64,000 nucleotides of DNA. Source: Streptomyces sp. R302 (GTDB taxonomy: Bacteria; Actinomycetota; Actinomycetes; Streptomycetales; Streptomycetaceae). Location of the stretch: the NCBI RefSeq assembly GCF_012927245.1, contig NZ_JABBGE010000002.1, positions 248,001 to 312,000 of the forward strand. The letters are read 5' to 3'. Position numbers and translations under genes: made by a program. Of this stretch, positions 49,636 through 58,242 are shown piece by piece. The notes beneath the pieces are model-generated. The model did no database searches, had not been told where the DNA came from, and saw nothing but the letters and a program-made list of their open reading frames with translations. Numbering within the stretch: position 1 is the first letter of the stretch; each line of letters starts with the position of its first letter.

Positions 49636-52600
49636 TCAGACTCCTTCAAGAGAGACCGACACGTCCTCGTCCTCGTCCTGCAAGGCGTCGAGTTCGTCGG
49701 CGGTGAAATCGATGTCGTCCATGTCGACCGGGGCCCAGGTACTCCGTGAGTCACCCTGGCCCTCCTCTGTGACTCCGGGCCGGATGCCCAGAGCGTCGAG
49801 GCGCTTCCACAATGGAGCCAGCGAGTCCTCCGGAGACAGGGCGAACTCGCTGCTGCGGACACGCCAGAACTGCCAGCCAGCCCGGCGCAGTTCCCGGGCC
49901 CGCTCGGCGTCGTCGCGGATCTGGTCAAGGGTGGAGTGGTACGGGCTGCCGTCACACTCCACGGCGAGGCGGCCCGTCTCTCCGACGACGACGAGGTCGA
50001 TGCGCTTGCCACTGACCTTCCATTGGGGGACGACGTGGTAACCGCGTTCCTTGATCCTTCGGAAGACTCGCTGCTCAAACAGAGAGTCGAACGGTTCGCA
50101 TCGCTCATCTGGCGAGACGGCGGAGAGGCTGGGAGAGGTGCCCTGGAGCTCCGGCGGCGCCTGCATGTAGGTGAGCAGGGAGTGACGCAGGTCCCGGCTG
50201 CGCAACTGGTCGGGTGTGACGGAGGTGAACAGCCACATCTGGTCACGGGCCCTGCTGGCGGCCACATTAAACCGCCGGCCGTCGCCCTGGCCGGTCAGGG
50301 CCCGGGCGTTGTCGGCGTCGATGACCAGCGAGAGCAGGATGACGTCCCGTTCGTCTCCCTGGAACTGTTCGGCCGTGCCAACGCGTATGTTGTGCCGTTC
50401 CCGGATCGCGGAGTCGATCCGCATGTCGATGAGGTTCTCCAACAGCCTTGTCTGGTGACCGGAACGGAGCACGATGACGCCGAAACTCCGTTTCGCGTAC
50501 GCCTCGTCCTGCGCGAGTTCCGCCAGTTTGGCAACGATGCGTTCAGCCTCGGGCCGGTTCACCAGAGTCTCCCGCCGTCCCTCGCAGTGACCTTCATGGA
50601 CGTGGACGACTTCGAGGGGCCGCAGCCGGTCCGCTCCGTACTGCCGCAGCGGCACGAGTTCGTTGTCGGGATAGAACTGGGCGGAGGACCACTTGATGAT
50701 CTCCGGCATGCACCGGAAGTGCTCGGTGAGCCGGATCGTCTCGCTGAAGCGCGCGGACAGCAGGTCGTAGAGGTTGGACTTGGGGCTGAGCCCGTCTCGC
50801 TGCCAGTCAGTGAGATGGGGCAGGAGCGAGTCGAGGAGTTCGTTGAACCGCTCGTGCTTGCCGCCTGTGTAGAAGGGGACACACTGCTTGTCGTCGCCCA
50901 CGACGATAATCCTCGGAGCAAGCCACAGCAGCATCAAGCCGTCCAGACCGACCTGACTCGCCTCGTCCACGATGACAACGTCGAAGGCGTCCGGCTCGGG
51001 GGCGATCATTTCGGCCACCTGCTTGATCGGCATGACCCATGCCGGGACCGCGGCACGCGCGTCACGCATCGCGGAACGAGCGGCCTTCAGGTGCCGCTTA
51101 CCGAGCGCCGTCATCCCCCTTCCGGCGTTCGCCGTGGCTGACGCGTAGGCGCTCAGCGCCTGCTTCTGTCCGGCCGTCATCCGGTCAAGGCAGTGGTAGA
51201 GCGCCCGGGCAGACGCCAGTTGCGTCACCGCGTCTCTCAGCTGTGCCTCGACGGCTTCCAGTTCCCCTTCCAGTTTGGCTTCCCTGCCAGGCGCCAACTT
51301 CGTGTCCTGGAAAGTACGTGCACGCCGCCATGCCCAGGCTCCGTTCAGGTCCACGAGGCGGGTCTCCCAAGCCGCCGCGGTCGGGGACTCGGCGAAACGC
51401 CGGGCCAGTTCGGGATGGTCCTCGGACAGCCGATCCAGGAGTTTGCGGGCCTCCCGGCGATCGGCTTCACGGTGGAACGCCTGGGCCAGGGAGTCGATCG
51501 CTGACGTATACGCCTGCGGATCACGGGCGGTGACGGCCCTGTGCACCTCCGCCAGTTCGGTCACTCCGTGGGTGTCGGGCCGCGGCAGCTGCTCCGCGAT
51601 GGACCGCAGCCTCTCCTCCGCTTCGCGGGCACGGAGCAGCCGTTCCGCACGGATCGCCGACATGCGGACGTCGTCCCACTGCTGTGCCGTCCGCACCGTG
51701 GCCTTGATCCGGGCCTTTAGCAGCACATCGTGCAGCGTACGCACGGAGTGGGCGAACCCGTCCACCGCACGGAGCGTCGGCGTCCGGTCCAGCAGCTCCG
51801 ACAGAGCCACCTCCGTGGAGCCCTTGGCTGCGGGCACACCGACGCTCTGCCAGCGCTCATTCAGCTGCCGGACGCACTGGCGTGCGGCCAGGTGAGCCAC
51901 CAGCGCGGAGATCTCGTCCGGGGTCGTGGGCGGCCGGCCGTCCACTCGGCAATCCCGTAGAAGAACCTGAGCTTCCTTCTGCACCGCCTTCGGAGCCAGC
52001 CTGCGCAGCTTTCCGCCGTCGCGCAGGAACTGTTCGAGATCCCTCCCGGCGGCTATGAGACGCGATTCCTCGGCAAGCGATACGGCCGGCACATCGAGCT
52101 CGGAGAAGGGCGCGTGTCGAAGCACGCTCTGCACCTCCTCGGCACGCGCGGCTGACCGGCGCACGTTGTCCCAGAGCTGCTGGCGTTGACCGGCCATTCC
52201 GTCCCGCAGGGCATGAGTGGTCCACGCTTCGGGCGCCCAAGCGGTCGGCTCACCCGGCAGCCCCTCACTTTGGAGCGCGTGTTCCGCCGAGTCCAGGAGT
52301 TCCACCAGCGTCGTGATCAGACCTCGCCCCTGGTCGGCGAGTTCGAGAGCGAGCGGATCCGACTGGGCCTCGGCGCAAGAACGCATGGCGATGTCCAAGG
52401 CATGGACTGCCTCTTCGAACAGCACAGGTGCGACGAAGTCCGCGGGGTCCGGGCAACGGGCGGCATGCTCGGCTAGCACGCCGGCACCGTGACGGGACAC
52501 CAGGCCCAGCAGGCGCTGGGCCTCGTCCTGGCCCAGCGAAGGTTCTCGTGGCGCCGAGGTGGGCAGGGCCGGCATCCAGTCGTACTGCGGTGCCCCGGCC

Positions 52601-54213
52601 GCGACGGCCTCCACTATCTCCGCAAGCCGTCCCTGATACCCGGGTGCGACGTCGAGGTGTTCGTACCACTCCGCCTCGCGAACGACGCGGAGTTCGTCAC
52701 GGAGCCGTGCTCGGGTGTCGGACAGTTCCGAGCGCAACGCCTCATAGTCCTTGATCCTCTTTTCGAGACGTTCCGTCGACTGGGTGGCACTGAGCTGGGA
52801 GAGCGCGCGCACGGACTGCTCCAGATCGCCGCTGCCGTCCTGACGCCGGTCGCCCTGGAGGACACACAGGCTGCGAAGCTCGGCGGGCAGTTGCTGCCGC
52901 AGGACCTTAAGCGCCTGGCCCTTCTCGCTTGTCACGAGCACTCGCTTGCCGTCGGCTAGCAGTGCGCACACAAGGTTGGCGATGGTGTGCGTCTTTCCCG
53001 TACCCGGCGGTCCCTGAACGACGACGCCAGTGTCGGTCTGGAGGCGCCTCAGAACTTCCAGCTGGGCTTCGTTCGACAGCAGTGGGAACAGCGGGTCGGG
53101 GCCGAGGGCAGGCGGTACGTCGCGGCCCCCCGTTGTGCCCCACGCCCTGCGGTCCTCCGCTTCCAACTGGTACAGCAACTGAGCGAGGCCCAGCGGAGCG
53201 ACAGCGCCGGGCTGGGCGAGGCGGCTCGCGATGCCGTCGTAGAAGTTCACCAGGGCGCCCTGGCCCCGCTGACGGAGAATGATCGCCGGCGCGAACCCGA
53301 GCGTGGGCACCGGCAGCATCGGGTCGGCGGGCGGTCGGCTCCAACCATGGTGGAATGCGACCGCTCGATCAGTCCCGAACGCCCGCTCCGACCAGTCACC
53401 TAGCACGTCCTGGCAGTCACGGGACAGCGGATGAAAACCCTCCGCGTCGACACGGTCTCGCAGCGGGCTCAACAGACGGGCGCTGTAGCCCGTGTCCGCG
53501 TCAAGGAACTCTCCGTCCTCCAGCCGTGCGGGATCGCCAGGTGCGAGGGCGACGGTGATGGACATATCCGTGGAATTTACGGCGAGCGTCAGCGGCGCCG
53601 TCAGGATGTGCCGGGCGACACGGGCAGAAGGGCGTGCGGCCCCAACGGTCAGGAAGCCGACGCCTAGCACCGCCTCGTATTCCTCGCCGTCCTGCTGAAT
53701 CCTGGTCGCCATTCGGTACAGCTGCTGGTGGAGTTCCCGGTATGGCCGGTCAGCACGCTCTTTCTCCGACCACTTCCGCCACGCCTCAAGCCATCGCGTG
53801 TAGGCGCGCAACACGTCGTGTGCTTCGTCCCGGCGGATCTCGGAGACCTCGACCAGGTCTCCATTCTCGTCTTCCTGCCAGCCCTGCCCCGGTCCCGAGT
53901 CGGCCAGCGGCGGCGAATCGGGCGTCGCGGCGACGGCGGCCTCGGAATCGACCCACCCCACTAGCACCTCGGGCAAAACAGGAGCCGGGCGTGCCGGGCG
54001 GTGTGTCACCTTGAGCAACATCCGGTCGCCGTCCGGGTGCCGCCGGAGCCTGTCGTCCGGCAGCCCAGAGAGCCAGAGGACCTCCGGGTACTTCTGCCAG
54101 TCACGCACCGGCTTGTGCGACCCCCGGACGATTTCGCGCATATATTCGATTAGCTGGCGTGTGCGATGCACCGCCTCCGGGTTGTTCGCACGGAGTGGAG
54201 AGTTGAAGGACAC
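49636..54213 (-). CDS. SF1 (UPF1-like) helicase fused to a C-terminal PD-(D/E)xK nuclease
   Basis: A 1525-aa protein with a GTG start preceded by GGGGG. Residues 1-380 are a family-specific region without known motifs. Walker A GPPGTGKT is at 401-408. A long helical insertion (about 440-1040) with a coiled coil (near 475-520) separates it from Walker B VVIVDEASQVG near 1080. Motif III GDDKQCVPF, motif IV LTEHFRCMPEI, motif V VGTAEQFQGDERDVI and motif VI RRFNVAASRARDQMW follow. At about 1375-1475 lies an MTES_1575/Vsr-like nuclease: LFEQRVFRRIKERGYHV, then KRIDLVVVGETGRLAVECDG, with Asp and Glu of the catalytic core. The tail is very acidic. It forms an operon with the AbiJ/HEPN gene, 1 base apart. 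The protein is likely a DNA or RNA translocase-nuclease acting in defence. Confidence 0.88.
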   Translation of the reverse strand: MSFNSPLRANNPEAVHRTRQLIEYMREIVRGSHKPVRDWQKYPEVLWLSGLPDDRLRRHPDGDRMLLKVTHRPARPAPVLPEVLVGWVDSEAAVAATPDSPPLADSGPGQGWQEDENGDLVEVSEIRRDEAHDVLRAYTRWLEAWRKWSEKERADRPYRELHQQLYRMATRIQQDGEEYEAVLGVGFLTVGAARPSARVARHILTAPLTLAVNSTDMSITVALAPGDPARLEDGEFLDADTGYSARLLSPLRDRVDAEGFHPLSRDCQDVLGDWSERAFGTDRAVAFHHGWSRPPADPMLPVPTLGFAPAIILRQRGQGALVNFYDGIASRLAQPGAVAPLGLAQLLYQLEAEDRRAWGTTGGRDVPPALGPDPLFPLLSNEAQLEVLRRLQTDTGVVVQGPPGTGKTHTIANLVCALLADGKRVLVTSEKGQALKVLRQQLPAELRSLCVLQGDRRQDGSGDLEQSVRALSQLSATQSTERLEKRIKDYEALRSELSDTRARLRDELRVVREAEWYEHLDVAPGYQGRLAEIVEAVAAGAPQYDWMPALPTSAPREPSLGQDEAQRLLGLVSRHGAGVLAEHAARCPDPADFVAPVLFEEAVHALDIAMRSCAEAQSDPLALELADQGRGLITTLVELLDSAEHALQSEGLPGEPTAWAPEAWTTHALRDGMAGQRQQLWDNVRRSAARAEEVQSVLRHAPFSELDVPAVSLAEESRLIAAGRDLEQFLRDGGKLRRLAPKAVQKEAQVLLRDCRVDGRPPTTPDEISALVAHLAARQCVRQLNERWQSVGVPAAKGSTEVALSELLDRTPTLRAVDGFAHSVRTLHDVLLKARIKATVRTAQQWDDVRMSAIRAERLLRAREAEERLRSIAEQLPRPDTHGVTELAEVHRAVTARDPQAYTSAIDSLAQAFHREADRREARKLLDRLSEDHPELARRFAESPTAAAWETRLVDLNGAWAWRRARTFQDTKLAPGREAKLEGELEAVEAQLRDAVTQLASARALYHCLDRMTAGQKQALSAYASATANAGRGMTALGKRHLKAARSAMRDARAAVPAWVMPIKQVAEMIAPEPDAFDVVIVDEASQVGLDGLMLLWLAPRIIVVGDDKQCVPFYTGGKHERFNELLDSLLPHLTDWQRDGLSPKSNLYDLLSARFSETIRLTEHFRCMPEIIKWSSAQFYPDNELVPLRQYGADRLRPLEVVHVHEGHCEGRRETLVNRPEAERIVAKLAELAQDEAYAKRSFGVIVLRSGHQTRLLENLIDMRIDSAIRERHNIRVGTAEQFQGDERDVILLSLVIDADNARALTGQGDGRRFNVAASRARDQMWLFTSVTPDQLRSRDLRHSLLTYMQAPPELQGTSPSLSAVSPDERCEPFDSLFEQRVFRRIKERGYHVVPQWKVSGKRIDLVVVGETGRLAVECDGSPYHSTLDQIRDDAERARELRRAGWQFWRVRSSEFALSPEDSLAPLWKRLDALGIRPGVTEEGQGDSRSTWAPVDMDDIDFTADELDALQDEDEDVSVSLEGV

Positions 54214-54760
54214 CTATCCCCCTGACCTTGGCTCGACAAAGCCTTTCAGGATTCACGAGAGAGGCGATCACTTCAACAAGGAACGGCGAGCAAGGATAAA
54301 AACAAGCCGCATTAAGCAAAAATTGGCCGTAATCAAGCCATCCATCAAGAGCAAACCCTCACGGATTCAACCGCATGCCGACCAGCCCCACCGGCCGCGA
54401 CCTCACTCAGCCCAATCGTCACCTTGGCGACAGCTGTCACGCCCCCCCCCCCCGCGCGGAAGGAGCGACAGCCGGCACCGGCGGCCCGCGTGACCACCTC
54501 GGCCGCCGCGCCAGTTCCCGCCTCCCGTGCACTACCAGCCGTCCGGTCGTTCGATTGAAGCCGTACATCCACCCCCTCCACCCACCCCACCCACCGAAGC
54601 AGCGTGGCATGTATCACGTCACACCATCCGGCCGCTACAGCATATTGATTCCCATATGGCACCAAAAAGGGCATCCATATTTCATGGGACATACGTGGGA
54701 TCGCGTGGCCAACGTAGCGTCAGAGATGCCACTGACCTGCGGGAAACGAACAAATGAGCG
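54214..54760. other. AT-richer right end of the island
   Basis: There is no credible gene in these 547 bases. The segment is clearly less GC-rich than its surroundings, especially 54230-54370 and 54600-54720. It contains a run of 12 C at 54442-54453. Near the att site there are related short motifs around CATATGG, CATATTTC and ACATACGTGGGA, possibly recombinase arm sites. The promoter of the helicase-nuclease operon should lie at its left edge. Confidence 0.6.
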
Positions 54761-54810
54761 ACGGCCTCCGGAGCCGTGTGCGCAGGTTCGAATCCTGCCG
54801 GGGGCACTTC
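54761..54810. repeat. attR: second copy of the tRNA-Arg 3' half
   Basis: Identical over 50 bp to 40177-40226. The acceptor 5' strand and D-arm are missing, so this is not a functional tRNA gene. It marks the right end of the island. Confidence 0.95.
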
Positions 54811-54825
54811 GCAGAAGTGCCACAC

Positions 54826-54863
54826 AGACCCCGTGATCAGTGGAAAAGCTGAGAGCGGGGTCT
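54826..54863 (+). terminator. Hairpin beyond attR (original tRNA terminator)
   Basis: An 8-bp outer stem AGACCCCG/CGGGGTCT (54826-54833 and 54856-54863) with an inner TCAG/CTGA pairing, followed by TGTTGTATG. Its position relative to the tRNA end mirrors that of the left-hand terminator. It was probably the tRNA-Arg terminator before the island inserted. Confidence 0.65.
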
Positions 54864-55040
54864 TGTTGTATGTACAAGCAGGTGCTGGCGTGAGCGGCCC
54901 GAATGACAGCGGGCGGGGCCTGTACGCGGCCTGGATCGTGGGGCGTCGGCGCAGGTCAGGGCTGACGAACGAGGGGAAACAGCGGATGGCTTCCGGAACC
55001 GGGTAGTCCAGGACGGAGCCGGTTCGACAGATCTGGACGC

Positions 55041-55610
55041 CCACCCCGCTGGGGAGCGTCGACCCCTTGCGTTTCGGCATGTCCGCCGACGCGGTCAGGC
55101 CGCTCCACCGAAAGCAGCCGAGCTGAGTCGTTTCTCAGCCGAGCCCTTCCACCCGGACATCTACGGTCTCCAGGTCGGCTCCCACACGGGGAGGCCCGCC
55201 GTCTACGCGTACTTCGAGGCCACTGGCCGGCTCTTCTGCGTGGCTGCTGACGCCACCCACGGTCCGCGCGTGACCCTGGACGGATGGAACGGACCGGCTG
55301 TATCCCGGACGAGCCCCAGGAGAGTGATCCTGGACCTTCATTCCTCAGACGCTCACAGAGCGCCCTACGGGCCACGAGGCAACTCGGGAATCGACGGCAT
55401 CGGCATGGTCCTGCGTGTCCAGGACACCGGATACGGAGTGCTGACCGGTCCGGTACTGGTGGGCCGGGAGTGGGCCGACCGCTGCACCGACGAACGGGAA
55501 GGCTCCATTCCGGAGTGTGAGTGGCTGGGCCGCCAGTGGTGCGTGTACAACGACTCGAACGTATGGCCTTCACCCCGATACACGACGAACTGGCCGCTGG
55601 GGTGGACACC
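55041..55610 (+). pseudogene. Decayed gene for an unrecognised soluble protein
   Basis: Protein-like sequence runs along the plus strand in pieces. GSVDPLRFGMSADAVR (about 55053-55100) is in one frame. From 55141 a second frame reads EPFHPDIYGLQVG, VYAYFEATGRLFCVAADAT, GMVLRVQDTGYGVLTG and VLVGREWADRCTDEREG, up to about 55600. A frameshift near 55100-55140 joins them, and no good start codon precedes the whole. The pieces look like a small streptomycete protein with SMI1-like immunity character, but the family is uncertain. It is followed by an IS5-type transposase fragment that probably truncated it. Confidence 0.5.
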
Positions 55611-55629
55611 CCGTTCTGAACGCCGTCCG

Positions 55630-55972
55630 TACGACATCTCAGCAGCTGAATGCCAAAGCCCCCTGGACACGGGCGGATTCCAGGGTCCACAACCGGACAA
55701 CCGGCGCGTCCTCGCGCCACTGCCGGTTCCCGGCGGACGTGCAGGTCATCATCGACGCCGACACGAAACTCGTGGTCGCGGCGGCATGGTCAGTGCCCAG
55801 CAACACCGCGGACGCGAAAGCGTGGCGGGACTCCGCCCGGGGCGAGCACGCCTGCGCCCGCATGAAGCACTGCAAGATCCTGCGCGACTGCCGTCAGCGC
55901 GGTATCGGCCTCCATCACGCCGCCGCCCACGTGCACAACCTCGCCCTGGCTGCATGGCCAGGCTGGCGCTAA
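55630..55972 (+). pseudogene. IS5-type transposase fragment, C-terminal part with internal deletion
   Basis: The reading frame shows AKAPWTRADSRVHNRTTGAS, VQVIIDADTKLVVAAAW and TADAKAWRDS, then directly HACARMKHCKILRDCRQRG and a terminal VHNLALAAWPGWR. In intact relatives about 35-40 residues carrying the second catalytic acid lie between AWRDS and the ARMK part. They are missing here, as is the N-terminal part. It is inactive. Confidence 0.8.
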
Positions 55973-55974
55973 AC

Positions 55975-56355
55975 CGGTGGTCACCCAGGGGTTGGTTCCG
56001 ACGTAGGCACGGTCGGCGAGAGCAGGAACGCCCTGACGTTCGCAGATTCGGATGATGCGGTGGGTGCGGGCCGCGGGCAGGTCACGACTGCGGCCGGACA
56101 GCGCGGGCGAGCCCCGCTGTCGCTGACGCGGGTCGCGCGGCAAGGGTCGCGTCGAGCAGGACATGATCCGGATCGGCCTCCCACAGGACACGCAGCAGGC
56201 CGGGCGCCCTGCGGGACAGGCACGCGACGCCGGCTGCGACAGGGGAGTTGGTGGTGCCGACGGATATATCGAAACCGGCGGCGATCTGCGCGAGCGTGTC
56301 GTGGCGGCGAAGGTAGACCAGGTCACGAGCGCCCGCTGGTGGGGCGGGAGCTTCT
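55975..56355 (-). pseudogene. IS5-type transposase fragment, N-terminal part, frameshifted
   Basis: On the minus strand one frame reads DLVYLRRHDTLAQIAAGFDI and LLRVLWEADPDHVLLDATL, the helix-turn-helix and first DDE part of an IS5-group transposase. After a frameshift near 56110 another frame continues with DLPAARTHRIIRICERQG and VPALADRAYVGTNPWVT. It stops where the opposing fragment begins. The two fragments meet tail to tail and come from related but different copies. Confidence 0.75.
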
Positions 56356-56567
56356 AGCGGCGGTCACGCGTACGAATGGCGATGAGCACGGATACCCACG
56401 CGCCCAGGACATGCGGCAGGCCGAGTGCGGCAGGACAGAGGCCCAACGAGGCTACTATGCTGACGAATTGAAACGTCAAGCACCTCTCTCATCAGCGCAG
56501 GAGCCTCGTGCGCTGCGGGACGCCAGCCCGTCACCTGGTCACTCGCCGCAGTGAGCCGGTCAGTCCA

Positions 56568-58079
56568 TCAGCCGTTCTTCCCGCACAGCATGCGGTGATA
56601 CTCCACGTACCCCGCGTCGATCCGGTGCCGGTGGTCCCTACGCAGTTGCGAGACGCTCGAGTCGTCCTTGGTCCGGCGCACTTCCCACTGCGCGTCGACA
56701 TAGATGCCGAGGCCGTCGAACTGCCGGTGATGGTTGGGGCACAGGCAGAGCATGTTGGCCGTTGTGTCCGGCCCGTCGTGCGGACTGCCGATACCTTGGA
56801 TGTGCGCGGCTTCGCTGTAACGGCCGAGCAGAACCTCGAGCGGCTCGCCGCACACCTGACAGAGATCCCCGTGCCAGCGCTTCACGTCCCGAACATTGCC
56901 GGGGTCGCGCACGGGGCGTGTTCCGCTCGTCGCCTGGCGCGGCACCGGGCCGGCGGCGCCGATGACCTTCGTGGCTCTCGCATCAGCGTTGTCCTCGGTT
57001 CTGCCGCTCGCGGTCAGATAGCCGTCGAGACCGACTCGCTCGAAGAGCAGCCGCTGATCCCCGTCCGCGAAGTACTTCGCGCGCAGCAGGCCGACCGCCT
57101 TGGCGCGGGCGCGACGCGACGTGCGGAGCAGCTGATCGGCGTCGTCCGTGAAGCCCGCCTTCGCATCGGCCTCGAGGAGCGCCGCCGGACTCGGGTCCTG
57201 GGCGTCGGCGTGGATGCCCTGCACCTCCCACACGCCGCTGCCGCGCAGGCGCGTGAACGGGTAGTGCGGAGTCACGTGCGAGGTGCCGCCGAAATCTGCC
57301 AGGAGTTTGCCGACCTCGCGCTCGAACACGCTCCAAGGCGCGAGCCGCTTCTCCTTGGCTGCCACACGCCCTATCGACCACAGCAGCGCCAGCGGCTTGT
57401 GCGGGGACGGGCCGCCCGAACCCGTGTGGGTCCGGATTTTGGCGATGGCGTGAAGCAACGCCTTCTCGGCCATCGTCGGGGCCGCGGCTTTCTGCCTTCG
57501 GGGCGCCGGCAGCCCGACCCTTCCGGGAGCGGACGGAAGATCCACTTTGTCGAGCAGGCGTGCGCGATCGCTCGCGGAGACGAGCTGCATGCTCCAGAGC
57601 TTGTCGTTCGGGCCGGGGATAGCGGCCAGCAGGGGGAGGGCGTCCGCCTCGAACTCCGTCAGGTCTCCGAGAGCGATCATGTGCTCCCAGACCGCGCCAT
57701 CGTCCCTCGCGCCCCACACCACTCTGGCCAGGTCGGGGTTGCGGAACTTCGCGAGGATGGTGGCTCGCGCGATGAACTTCTTCTCCCCGTAGAACAGCAC
57801 CTCGTCGCCGACCCTGCAGTTCCACACGGCGATGGCCTTGGCGTCACGCTCCTTCCTCGGCTCGATCGCACCCCAGAATCGAGCCACTCCGTCCCCGAAG
57901 ACCTCCCGCAGGAGGGCCGCGTCTTCACCGAGGACGTCCGCGTAACGCGGCTGCGACAGGTCGATTCCCTCACGGACCGAACGCTTGAAGTGCTTCGGAC
58001 CCCCCGTCCGGGCGGTGCCCCGCGGCTGCAGAAGCCACTGAACACCGTCCGCACTGCCTTCTTCCCTGTCGGTCGTCAT
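56568..58079 (-). CDS. Type IV restriction endonuclease, PUA-like/SBD/HNH (phosphorothioate-dependent)
   Basis: A 503-aa protein starting MTTDREEGSADGVQWLLQPR at 58079. Residues 45-150 look like an EVE/ASCH-type PUA-like domain (YADVLGEDAALLREVFGDG, GDEVLFYGEKKFIARATI). Residues 205-290 match the sulfur-binding domain of ScoMcrA-type enzymes: SPHKPLALLWSIGRVA and HYPFTRLRGSGVWEV. The C-terminal HNH nuclease has CQVCGEPL, H426 in YSEAAHIQGIG, N442, and CPNHHRQF (H450/H451). This arrangement fits an enzyme that cuts DNA with phosphorothioate modification, and perhaps other modified DNA through the N-terminal domain. It is divergent from pglW, 163 bp apart. Confidence 0.85.
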   Translation of the reverse strand: MTTDREEGSADGVQWLLQPRGTARTGGPKHFKRSVREGIDLSQPRYADVLGEDAALLREVFGDGVARFWGAIEPRKERDAKAIAVWNCRVGDEVLFYGEKKFIARATILAKFRNPDLARVVWGARDDGAVWEHMIALGDLTEFEADALPLLAAIPGPNDKLWSMQLVSASDRARLLDKVDLPSAPGRVGLPAPRRQKAAAPTMAEKALLHAIAKIRTHTGSGGPSPHKPLALLWSIGRVAAKEKRLAPWSVFEREVGKLLADFGGTSHVTPHYPFTRLRGSGVWEVQGIHADAQDPSPAALLEADAKAGFTDDADQLLRTSRRARAKAVGLLRAKYFADGDQRLLFERVGLDGYLTASGRTEDNADARATKVIGAAGPVPRQATSGTRPVRDPGNVRDVKRWHGDLCQVCGEPLEVLLGRYSEAAHIQGIGSPHDGPDTTANMLCLCPNHHRQFDGLGIYVDAQWEVRRTKDDSSVSQLRRDHRHRIDAGYVEYHRMLCGKNG

Positions 58080-58242
58080 GGCGGTCAGAGTAGTCACGTC
58101 CGCTGACAGTCCATGGCCGCACATGATCGGTCCCGGTCGAACAGGACTCTCCTGCCCGACGCCACCGTCTACGATTTGAGGCACGCCTCAGCGCCTGACA
58201 GACGCGGGGAAAATCACCAGAACCGGCATAAAGAGGGAAAAC

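Larger units (their letters stand above)
40177..54810. mobile_element. Integrated genomic island in tRNA-Arg
   Basis: About 14.6 kb bounded by two perfect 50-bp copies of the tRNA-Arg 3' half. It encodes a tyrosine recombinase (45391-46752), an IetAS-like ATPase/protease pair, a protein of unknown function, a helicase-nuclease with an AbiJ/HEPN partner, and a broken alkylsulfatase gene. There is no recognisable excisionase, replication initiator or TraB-type transfer ATPase, so it is not a complete AICE. It is a defence-carrying island that may be mobilised only in trans. The recombinase lies in the middle rather than next to an att site, which suggests rearrangement or accretion. Confidence 0.92.

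Noticed and set aside
54761..54810. A second tRNA-Arg gene
   Set aside because: Only the 3' half is present; the acceptor 5' strand and D-arm are missing. It is an att copy.
54956..55720. 254-codon minus-strand frame opposite the decayed gene
   Set aside because: The Arg/Pro/Gly-rich translation lacks motifs, while the plus strand shows protein-like segments.
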